DNA of 5,260 bases from an uncultured Bacteroides sp. (GCA_934716785.1 CAKUYM010000309.1:1-5260); one strand, 5' to 3'; positions 1-5,104 are shown, counted from the first letter of the stretch. The notes: generated from the sequence alone by a model not told the origin. Numbers and translations: made by a program.

Positions 1-380
1 CGGACTTTTTTTCATTTATTTTTGGATGGGTATGCTAAAGCGTTGAACTGCAAGGATGTTGTAGAACATATTTTTTTTGAGATGCTATGCGGGGAGGAAA
101 AGAGGTGCAAACAGGGGATACAATATTATATTGCGCGCGAGCGCGTAGAGCGAATGCGCAAGAGCGATGGCGTAAATATGCGGATGACGAAACACAAAAA
201 CAGGAATAAGAAGAGAAAGAAAAGAAAAAAGGAAAGATAAATAGAAAAGGCTACACGGAAATTATATTGGAACAATACCTATACTACTTTTTTCTATGCG
301 ATTTGAATTACATGAAACAAATATAAACATGAAAGTTTAAAATATCTAATAAATCCCTGTGACACAAATAAAAACGCATT
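1..380. other. Left flank, no supported gene
   Basis: I see no convincing gene here. A 72-codon rightward frame exists at 22-240, but its C-terminal part is a run of Lys/Arg codons produced by a polypurine tract (208-237 is all A/G), it has no promoter or ribosome site, and it matches nothing I know. A small GC-rich patch (131-161) has TTGCGC (131-136) mirrored by GCGCAA (156-161). On the minus strand an ATG at 15-13 followed by Lys-Lys-Ser-Pro codons runs off the left edge and could be the start of a leftward gene. That is only five codons and cannot be judged. Confidence 0.4.
318..325 (-). promoter_or_regulatory. Possible leftward Bacteroidetes -7 box
   Basis: The plus strand reads CAAATATA, which is TATATTTG on the minus strand, an exact fit to the Bacteroidetes -7 consensus TAnnTTTG. 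It would drive transcription leftward, away from the lipoprotein gene. The only candidate target is a frame starting at position 15, which would imply a leader of about 300 nt. In DNA this AT-rich a chance match is quite possible. Confidence 0.25.
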
Positions 381-402
381 TTAAACAGTATATATTGTTT
401 AA
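381..402. promoter_or_regulatory. Palindromic operator 1, probable TetR-protein site
   Basis: A 22-bp palindrome with only one mismatched pair: left half TTAAACAGTAT, right half the inverted repeat ending TTGTTTAA. It ends five bases before the TATATTTG box at 408-415, so it covers the -33 region of the small lipoprotein's promoter, where a bound protein would hinder polymerase. Near-identical palindromes occur at 1932-1953 and 3073-3094. The third lies between the tetR gene and its divergent neighbour, so I infer that the TetR protein binds all three. The inverted-repeat form and length fit TetR-family operators. Confidence 0.7.
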
Positions 403-407
403 TTCGT

Positions 408-415
408 TATATTTG
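408..415 (+). promoter_or_regulatory. Promoter -7 box for the small lipoprotein
   Basis: TATATTTG is an exact match to the Bacteroidetes sigma-ABfr -7 consensus TAnnTTTG. Transcription would begin near position 420, giving a leader of about 115 nt before the ATG at 538. No good -33 TTTG is visible at the usual distance, because the palindromic operator occupies that position. A weak hairpin (ATGCT 424-428 with AGCAT 433-437) lies at the start of the leader. Confidence 0.6.
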
Positions 416-537
416 TATCATCTATGCTTAAGAGCATTAATTTTAGCGAGTACATTTAACAAGCAATACTAAATCAAAATTCATATTATTCAGATGTAGA
501 CTAAATATTAATTTATTCACCCCTCAAAATACCAAAT

Positions 538-984
538 ATGAAGAAATTATTTTATGTATTTTTACTTGTTCTATTTAATAGTTGCGTTGAAAGAACAGGT
601 TATTATGAAACTGGAGAGAAAGAAATTATTGGTAACCTCACCAATAACAAAAGTTGGGAAAGGGATTATCATGCCAAATTAGAAAACGGAGATGAGATGG
701 ACATTCATGAAATCTGGACATTTAAAGATAATGCAAAAGGTTCTTATAGATCAACCACTACTTACACTGATGGCAAAGTACACAATAACTTAACCTATTT
801 TCAATGGTCATTCACGACACCCGATTTCAGTGTTATTTATATGGACTATGGATTATATTGGGAAATAGACGAGTTAACGCCCAATACATTACACATTTAT
901 GAGACATATAATGATCCAGTAACCGTACATGGACAGCCCTATAGAGACTATCAAAAGTTCCAAGCCACTTTGCATTCTAAATGA
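538..984 (+). CDS. Small predicted lipoprotein, beta-rich, unknown function
   Basis: The 148-residue product begins with a short type II signal peptide: MKK, a hydrophobic stretch rich in Leu/Val/Phe, then the lipobox L-F-N-S-C with the lipidated cysteine at residue 16. It should be exported and anchored to a membrane. The mature part is rich in aromatic and Thr/Tyr residues in alternating patterns (for example WTFKDNAKGSYRSTTTY and FQWSFTTPDFSVIYMDYG). This suggests a small beta-barrel or lipocalin-like fold, though I recognise no family. The start at 538 is chosen because it directly precedes the signal peptide; no Shine-Dalgarno site is seen, which is normal for Bacteroidetes. Its promoter carries operator 1, linking it to the tetR/oxoamine synthase locus 2 kb away. 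It converges on the next lipoprotein gene across a shared hairpin. Confidence 0.85.
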   Translation: MKKLFYVFLLVLFNSCVERTGYYETGEKEIIGNLTNNKSWERDYHAKLENGDEMDIHEIWTFKDNAKGSYRSTTTYTDGKVHNNLTYFQWSFTTPDFSVIYMDYGLYWEIDELTPNTLHIYETYNDPVTVHGQPYRDYQKFQATLHSK

Positions 985-992
985 AACGAACA

Positions 993-1038
993 ATTGAGCC
1001 ACTAAAGGAAAACTCAAGTATCCCCTTAGTGGCTCAAT
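993..1038. terminator. Bidirectional terminator-like hairpin between convergent genes
   Basis: ATTGAGCCACTAA (993-1005) is perfectly mirrored by TTAGTGGCTCAAT (1026-1038), a 13-bp stem with a 20-nt loop. Two further G-C pairs are possible inside it (1007-1008 with 1023-1024). It starts nine bases after the stop of the upstream gene and lies 18 bases beyond the stop of the converging gene, the right place to end both transcripts. There is no strong T-run on either side, so efficiency as an intrinsic terminator is uncertain. It may instead stabilise mRNA 3' ends. Confidence 0.75.
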
Positions 1039-1056
1039 ATCACTTAGCACAATCTT

Positions 1057-1830
1057 TTAATCAAAGAATTCAGCCGTTATTTGTGCATTAAAAGCTTGAG
1101 GAGCACTTCTTTTTCCTCTAAAATTCCATGCCACATTAGAAGAGCCAGTATTTTCTCTCCAAGAATATTCCCAACTTTCCATAGATGTCGTACCCGACAT
1201 TACAATTGTCTTAGGATTGCTACCGCCAGCACTACCGGTTTTAGATGCATTAGTATCACAAATTATCTCAAAAAAATAATAAGTATAGCTATACAAATTG
1301 ATATCAATTCTTGTTCGGATTTGGTTTCCTGCATAAAAATTCAGCCATTGTTCACTATTATAAAGAAGATTCAATCTACCATAATTACTTCGAGCAGCCC
1401 TTGTTTTTTCCTCAGGAGTACTTTTAGTAATAGTTATCGGTGAATTATGATCAATTTCTTTAATATATGTCTCACCATAAGTATTGAAAACAATTTGGCT
1501 GACATCCGGATTTTGAGTTGCAACCATAAGTTGTTCATTAAGAGCAGCTAAATCATTTTCAAATTTAGCTCTATTGGCAGGATTTACCAATTGCAATTCT
1601 TCCCAATCCTTATTTGTCAAATAGGACAGAGGAGAATTCTTCTGGTTCTCATTGATGTAATATTCACCTATGGTTTTATTCACATCTACGAATCGAGCTA
1701 ATACTTGTGCATCAGTCTGATAATCTCTAACAGATACTTGTGTATCCATTTGATCATTCGAGCACGATGAAATAAACAAGCATGCCAAGAACAAGGACGC
1801 TAAGTACAAATAGTTTCTCATATTATTCAT
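1057..1830 (-). CDS. Predicted lipoprotein of about 257 residues, unknown function
   Basis: The product starts with a type II signal peptide (residues M-N-N-M-R-N-Y-L, then a Leu/Ala/Phe-rich core) and a lipobox I-S-S-C with the lipidated cysteine at residue 23, so it should be a membrane-anchored surface or periplasmic protein. The frame stays open up to an ATG at 1929, but that codon lies inside the 40-bp operator palindrome and upstream of the likely promoter box (1908-1915). I therefore start at 1830; 1821 is an equally good alternative, giving 254 residues. The first half of the mature protein is polar and probably helical. The second half (from about TRAARSNYGRLN) is rich in Tyr, Ser, Thr and Asn and looks like beta-sandwich, ending near FNAQITAEFFD. 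I cannot name a family; it resembles the many Bacteroides-only DUF lipoproteins. The operator shared with tetR suggests co-regulation. Confidence 0.8.
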   Translation of the reverse strand: MNNMRNYLYLASLFLACLFISSCSNDQMDTQVSVRDYQTDAQVLARFVDVNKTIGEYYINENQKNSPLSYLTNKDWEELQLVNPANRAKFENDLAALNEQLMVATQNPDVSQIVFNTYGETYIKEIDHNSPITITKSTPEEKTRAARSNYGRLNLLYNSEQWLNFYAGNQIRTRIDINLYSYTYYFFEIICDTNASKTGSAGGSNPKTIVMSGTTSMESWEYSWRENTGSSNVAWNFRGKRSAPQAFNAQITAEFFD

Positions 1831-1907
1831 TATTAAATTTGCCCTACTCTTTAAGATTTTCGGTACCTCTTCCAATTTTATAGTATTGGTTCTATCCACG
1901 TGGTCTA

Positions 1908-1915
1908 CAAATCTA
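1908..1915 (-). promoter_or_regulatory. Promoter -7 box for the 257-residue lipoprotein
   Basis: The minus strand reads TAGATTTG (plus strand CAAATCTA), an exact TAnnTTTG match directed toward the lipoprotein gene. A start point near 1902 gives a leader of about 70 nt to the ATG at 1830, and this argues against the in-frame ATG at 1929. The -33 region falls within the right-hand part of the palindrome as read on the minus strand (TGTTTAAT, about 1938-1931), so operator binding should affect this promoter. Confidence 0.55.
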
Positions 1916-1922
1916 AATATTA

Positions 1923-1962
1923 ATTCCATAATTAAACAGTATAGACTGTTTAATTATGGAAT
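1923..1962. promoter_or_regulatory. Palindromic operator 2, extended 40-bp palindrome
   Basis: Bases 1923-1962 form an inverted repeat of 20 pairs with one mismatch (A1941/G1944). The core 1932-1953 carries the half-site TTAAACAGTAT and differs from operator 1 at only two central positions. The flanks (AATTCCATAA and its mirror) extend the symmetry by nine bases on each side, much further than in the other two copies. Its centre is about 27 bp upstream of the first base of the TAGATTTG box, against about 16 bp for operator 1, roughly one helical turn more. I infer that it is a TetR-protein binding site. The extra symmetry might allow two dimers or a cruciform. Confidence 0.7.
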
Positions 1963-2347
1963 ATTATGTATATATTAACTATATACACCTATTATAAATG
2001 GTTTGTTAACAAAACAAAGATGAGATATGTACTTCTATAATTTGCATGTTAGAGCCTGAAATCAGTCAGATACATTTTCAAGTCAACCTTTTTGTGGTCT
2101 ATCAAAATCATAGGGACTATGCACAACTTTAGAAAGTCTCAAAAGGAAGAACTTAATATCTGATACTACACTGAAAACTTTTATTCTACATTGAGTGCCA
2201 CAACAAACACGATAATACCTTTCATAAATGAATTCAGTGCCGTACCATAGTGTCCATAGAGCGTACAACCATAGAATTTCTCAATGAACGTGTAAATGAG
2301 ATATCTACTGCATATCAACAGTTATTGGATATATCTCCATAAATAAG
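1963..2347. other. Gene-poor intergenic stretch between operator 2 and tetR
   Basis: I see no convincing gene. Near its left end GTATATA (1968-1974) is mirrored by TATATAC (1980-1986). A 61-codon minus frame (2083-2268) has no export signal, recognisable motif or promoter. On the plus strand a frame open from 2232 to a stop at 2340-2342 ends in a helix-like tail (TTIEFLNERVNEISTAYQQ), which could be the end of a decayed gene, but it lacks a start. GAGATAT (2298-2304) and ATATCTC (2331-2337) could pair as a weak stem 3' of tetR. The stretch may be a degraded remnant. Confidence 0.4.
1968..1986. repeat. Short inverted repeat beside operator 2
   Basis: GTATATA (1968-1974) and TATATAC (1980-1986) are perfect 7-bp inverted arms around TTAAC. 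The arms repeat the central GTATAT/ATATAC of the operators but lack the outer TTAAACA arms. The centre lies 34-35 bp from that of operator 2, about three helical turns. It could be a weak auxiliary binding site, but such AT-rich symmetry also arises by chance. Confidence 0.35.
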
Positions 2348-2950
2348 TCAAATTTTAATTAACTGATAAAGTTGCATAATTTCCCTCTCCAATTGGTCTA
2401 TTTGATATCCGCCAATATAAGCTACGCCTCCCAAATAAGTTCCTAAAAAAACATTCTCAAATAAACCTGCGAAAAGTTCTACATCTACATCACTTCGTAT
2501 CTCCTTTTGAGCTTTTGCTTTTTCTAAAATATTCATCCATGTAACCTTTTCTTGAGATAGCCACTTAAAAGCAAACTCTCTCATTTTCGGCAATGAATAA
2601 AATGCTGAAATTATGATATTTAACATTGCATTATTCACATTGCAAATTCCATAATCTGCCATTTCTTTTTTTTCCTTTCTACAAGAATCAATGAAACGAG
2701 CCAAGATTAGTTTTAGATCAGATTGAGAATCGTTAGAAATAGAAGAAATACTATTGATTTCAAAAATAAACTTTTCAATCACAGACAAAAACAAACTCTC
2801 CTTAGTCTTGACATGGTACAAAATTGCTCCCCGACTCAATCCGGTAGCTTGCTCCAAATCTGCAAATGTTACTCGATCGTAAGGTTTTGATGTAAACAAT
2901 TTGAAAGCCTCGATTAGAAGCCTGTCCTTCGTAGATTTTCCATTTCTCAT
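2348..2950 (-). CDS. TetR/AcrR-family transcriptional regulator
   Basis: A 200-residue protein of typical TetR-family length. The N-terminus (MRNGKSTKDRLLIEAFKLF, residues 1-19) is helix 1 of the DNA-binding domain. The helix-turn-helix is at about residues 28-54, with TFADLEQATGLSRGAILYHV followed by KTKESLF, which is the family signature. The remaining 140 or so residues are helical and form the ligand-binding and dimerisation domain; they do not let me name a ligand. The frame is open to an ATG at 3049, but the start at 2950 gives the usual family length and sits about 22 nt after the start point predicted from the TATCTTTG box. It is divergent from the oxoamine synthase gene, with a palindromic operator in the shared 155-bp region. 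TetR proteins usually repress the divergent neighbour and often themselves. The two further palindromes in the window suggest it also controls both lipoprotein genes. Confidence 0.93.
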   Translation of the reverse strand: MRNGKSTKDRLLIEAFKLFTSKPYDRVTFADLEQATGLSRGAILYHVKTKESLFLSVIEKFIFEINSISSISNDSQSDLKLILARFIDSCRKEKKEMADYGICNVNNAMLNIIISAFYSLPKMREFAFKWLSQEKVTWMNILEKAKAQKEIRSDVDVELFAGLFENVFLGTYLGGVAYIGGYQIDQLEREIMQLYQLIKI

Positions 2951-2977
2951 AACGCACGGTTTCTGTATGATTGTCTG

Positions 2978-3007
2978 CAAAGATATTGAACATTTATCAA
3001 ATACAAA
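2978..3007 (-). promoter_or_regulatory. tetR promoter
   Basis: On the minus strand TTTG (3007-3004) and TATCTTTG (2985-2978) are separated by 18 bases, close to the Bacteroidetes TTTG/TAnnTTTG arrangement. The predicted transcript starts near 2972 and has a very short leader before the ATG at 2950. Operator 3 lies about 65-90 bp upstream of this -33 element, so direct occlusion of tetR's own promoter is not obvious. Autoregulation would need looping or another mechanism. Confidence 0.5.
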
Positions 3008-3067
3008 TAAATATGCTTCTTTTTTTAGAAAATCTGTTTTTAATACCATATAATAAGAAAATAAATG

Positions 3068-3075
3068 TATATTTG
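3068..3075 (+). promoter_or_regulatory. Promoter -7 box for the oxoamine synthase gene
   Basis: TATATTTG is identical to the box before the small lipoprotein (408-415). Transcription would start near 3081, inside the operator palindrome, leaving about 25 nt before the ATG at 3106. No clear -33 TTTG is visible at the expected distance, suggesting a weak or tightly controlled promoter. Confidence 0.6.
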
Positions 3076-3094
3076 TACCGTATATACTGTTTAA
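3073..3094. promoter_or_regulatory. Palindromic operator 3 in the tetR/oxoamine synthase divergent region
   Basis: The right half ATACTGTTTAA is a perfect copy of the consensus half-site. The left half (TTGTACCGTAT) differs from the consensus at three positions. The left-half changes coincide with the last bases of the TATATTTG box (3068-3075), so that half appears to compromise between promoter and operator. The palindrome overlaps the -7 box and the probable start point, so bound protein should block initiation of the synthase gene. Confidence 0.7.
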
Positions 3095-3105
3095 TACATA
3101 ATATT

Positions 3106-4374
3106 ATGAAATACGTTATAAACATAACAAAAAATAGAATTAGCAAAGATGGTTCTATTATAGGTAAAGTACTTGATTTCAAGGAAGAAATGAGTTTACA
3201 CGAACAAAACAATTTGAACGTATACAAGAAACATCCGCAAATAACTGCTTGCGGAAGAGAAGTTACAGTTTATAACCGACATATTCAACAAAAAACGCAA
3301 GCCATTATGTTTGGTTCAAATAGTTATTTAGATGCTACGACATTTCCCGAGGCTATTCAGAAATCCATTGAGGTGACAAAAGAATTCGGCATAGGCTCGG
3401 GCGGAGTGCCTTTATTGTCAGGCACATTAATATATCAGGAGAAGCTGGAGCACTGCATTGCCCAAATGTCAGGAATGGATGATTCTATTCTATTTTCTTC
3501 TGGCTATACAGCCAATTTAGGAGCTATCACCGGATTAATGCGGGCTAATAATCTCATTATACATGATAAACTTAACCACGCAAGTTTACTTGATGGAACA
3601 GTGATGTCAGGTGCCCAAATGCTGAGATATAAACATAATGATATCAATCATTTAGAAAAGCTATTAAAAGAAAATAGTCCTAAATACCCCAAAGGTATTT
3701 TGGTCGTTACAGATGGAGTATTTAGTATGGATGGCGATATAGCCAAACTACCACAAATTTGTGAAATGACAAAGAGATATAAAGCCATGCTACTTATTGA
3801 TGAAGCGCATGCTACGGGAGTAATAGGTGATAAAGGTTCCGGCACTTTATCACATTATAGTATTTCTGATAGGAAGAATATTATTATAACAGGAACGCTA
3901 AGTAAAGCTATCGGAACAGTAGGTGGGTATATTACAGCTTCACAAGATATTATCGATTATCTACGAATATATGCAAGAAGCAATATGTTCTCCACATCTT
4001 TGCCACCCAATGTATGTGCGGCAGCTATCGAAGTAATAAAAATAATGCAAAATACAGACATAGTAGAACGCCTTAAACAAAATGCAGAATTCCTACAAAA
4101 CAAATTTAGAAATGAAGGATTTAACATATTAAATACAGAAACACCAATAATACCATTAATTGTAGGAGACCAAGTTGCTCTGACTCAAATGACCAAAGAG
4201 GCTTTTGACAACGGATTTATAATAAATTCTATTTTTCCTCCTGTTGTGCCTGCCAATTTGACAAGATTTAGAATAAGCGTAATGGCAAGCCATACACAAA
4301 AAGATATGGATATGTTGTTTAACTTAATTGTCAGATTATTCAAAGAATATGACATTCCACGATTTGTCAGATGA
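3106..4374 (+). CDS. PLP-dependent alpha-oxoamine synthase (serine palmitoyltransferase / AONS-like)
   Basis: A 422-residue fold-type I aminotransferase-like enzyme. Family members condense an amino acid (serine, alanine, glycine or cysteate) with an acyl-CoA or acyl-ACP, releasing CO2. Visible landmarks: MFGSNSYL (68-75) near the N-terminus; SSGYTANLGAI (131-141), a cofactor-phosphate-side loop; NHASLLDG (157-164), with His158 stacking on PLP; DEAHATGVIG (232-241), with Asp232 and His235 contacting the ring; GTLSKAIGTVGGY (263-275), with Lys267 as the Schiff-base lysine; and RISVMASHT (389-397), with Arg389 as the likely substrate carboxylate or acyl contact. All catalytic residues are present. 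HASLLDG and DEAHATG favour SPT/AONS over 2-amino-3-ketobutyrate ligase or CqsA types. The pattern YKHNDI and PPV...RFRISVMASHT is also close to my memory of Bacteroides serine palmitoyltransferase. No biotin genes are nearby. The start at 3106 follows the promoter closely. An alternative ATG at 3190 has a purine-rich AAGGAAG before it and gives 394 residues, the usual family length; the first 28 residues would then be leader. Confidence 0.88.
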   Translation: MKYVINITKNRISKDGSIIGKVLDFKEEMSLHEQNNLNVYKKHPQITACGREVTVYNRHIQQKTQAIMFGSNSYLDATTFPEAIQKSIEVTKEFGIGSGGVPLLSGTLIYQEKLEHCIAQMSGMDDSILFSSGYTANLGAITGLMRANNLIIHDKLNHASLLDGTVMSGAQMLRYKHNDINHLEKLLKENSPKYPKGILVVTDGVFSMDGDIAKLPQICEMTKRYKAMLLIDEAHATGVIGDKGSGTLSHYSISDRKNIIITGTLSKAIGTVGGYITASQDIIDYLRIYARSNMFSTSLPPNVCAAAIEVIKIMQNTDIVERLKQNAEFLQNKFRNEGFNILNTETPIIPLIVGDQVALTQMTKEAFDNGFIINSIFPPVVPANLTRFRISVMASHTQKDMDMLFNLIVRLFKEYDIPRFVR

Positions 4375-4421
4375 ATATTCCTTTTCGATTTACTACTAAC
4401 CAACAGCAACCACCAAATTAT

Positions 4422-4788
4422 CTCAAGCGGGTCCAACCATCGAAAATAAAAGGATTCTGGTGGTAACATCAGCCTTTATCTCGATATTTACAATGGATCG
4501 AGAAAAAAGAGACTTTGAAACTCTATCTTATACCGGAACACTGCCACAAAGTTGCAGAATGCCAATACAAGAAAGTTGACAGAACAAATCAAGGCACAGC
4601 GCATTCTTAACATTCAGAGAAAAGGTCTTGTGGATTGGGATATGGAGTTTTGCAAAGGCTTCATTGTATTCTTGAAGACTTGCACCTACAACAAACCGCC
4701 AAGATTGGGGCGCAATGCCTTTAAGGTTCTTGCCTCTGTCAAGAACACATTGCCCTGTTGCATCAACCTCTACATTCTAAAGGAATAA
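4422..4788 (+). pseudogene. Frameshifted, truncated tyrosine-recombinase (integrase) remnant
   Basis: Pieces in different frames line up as the N-terminal half of a Bacteroides-type tyrosine integrase. LKRVQPSKIK (4422-4451) is followed in another frame by KDSGGNISLYLDIYNGSR (4450-4503), then in a third by KKETLKLYLIPEH (4503-4541), then back by NTRKLTEQIKAQRILNIQ and WDMEFCKGFIVFLKT up to a stop at 4786. The order (arm-binding beta strands ending in LYLIPE, the helical linker T-L-x-x-x-I-K-A-Q-R, then the SAM-like core-binding domain FCKGFIVFLK) matches the family as I know it. One shift falls in the A-run at 4503-4508 and would be repaired by a single extra A. The catalytic domain with its R-H-R-Y residues is missing, so the gene is dead. 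The homology is from memory and needs a translated search. Confidence 0.6.
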
Positions 4789-4804
4789 CTTACAGTATTG
4801 GACG

Positions 4805-4978
4805 ATGAAAGACATCCGTCCCTTTCGCTCCGATAATGATAGCCACACTTTCGACTGTGTGCAATTGGAACGTAACAACATCTCATTCCGTTTGCAGTCA
4901 GAACGAAAGCGATATATAGAGAAAGGTGGAAAACTCGAACGCAAGACAGACTCTGTAAAAAACAGCAAAACAGATTAA
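4805..4978 (+). CDS. Hypothetical 57-residue basic protein or gene fragment
   Basis: The frame from ATG 4805 to TAA 4976-4978 encodes 57 residues (MKDIRPFRSDNDSHTFDCVQ onward), polar and basic toward the end (ERKRYIEKGGKLERKTDSVK), with no signal peptide or membrane segment. I do not recognise it. It follows the integrase remnant by 16 bases and has no clear promoter, so it may be a fragment of a decayed mobile-element gene rather than a working one. The sequence just before its start (GACGATGA) is repeated at the next ORF (5101-5108). Confidence 0.3.
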   Translation: MKDIRPFRSDNDSHTFDCVQLERNNISFRLQSERKRYIEKGGKLERKTDSVKNSKTD

Positions 4979-5002
4979 AACAGAATATAGGGAAGTAATA
5001 AG

Positions 5003-5060
5003 TCTACTCCGCAAGAGTTATTCCATTAGGAATACGACGTAGTTGAGCGGTAGAGGAGTA
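5003..5060. other. Foldable segment upstream of the right-edge ORF
   Basis: TATTCC (5019-5024) and GGAATA (5029-5034) form a perfect 6-bp hairpin with an ATTA loop. An outer stem can form from TCTAC..CGC (5003-5012, two-base bulge) with GCGGTAGA (5047-5054). An alternative pairing TACTCC (5005-5010) with GGAGTA (5055-5060) would compete with the outer stem. It does not look like a tRNA or any riboswitch I know. It could be a recombination site, an RNA leader or chance. Confidence 0.35.
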
Positions 5061-5104
5061 AGTGCTGTGCAACGAGTGAACGCAATAAAACTAATGATTT
5101 GACG

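Noticed and set aside
22..240. 72-codon plus-strand frame with a Lys/Arg-rich end
   Set aside because: The basic tail is just the translation of a polypurine tract; there is no promoter, ribosome site or recognisable domain.
1081..1443. 120-codon plus frame
   Set aside because: It is antisense to the large lipoprotein, lacks a plausible start region, and its Ser/Ile-rich composition is what antisense of such a gene gives.
1831..1929. Upstream in-frame ATG at 1929 for the large lipoprotein (290 residues)
   Set aside because: The codon lies inside the operator palindrome and upstream of the likely promoter box, and it would bury the signal peptide at residue 34 onward.
2083..2268. 61-codon minus frame
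   Set aside because: No promoter, signal or motif; composition looks like chance.
2951..3049. Upstream ATG at 3049 for tetR (233 residues)
   Set aside because: It adds 33 residues before the usual TetR N-terminus and lies upstream of the TATCTTTG promoter box.
2971..3105. Upstream ATG at 2971 for the oxoamine synthase (467 residues)
   Set aside because: The added stretch crosses the promoter and operator and does not resemble the family.
2997..3227. 76-codon minus frame over the divergent region
   Set aside because: It covers the promoter and operator and the start of the synthase; the hydrophobic look comes from AT-rich DNA.
3648..4469. Minus frames antisense to the synthase (3648-3845 and 4185-4469)
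   Set aside because: Both are shadows of a strongly supported plus-strand enzyme gene.
4777..4968. 63-codon minus frame
   Set aside because: It mirrors the 57-codon plus ORF, with no start context or motif.
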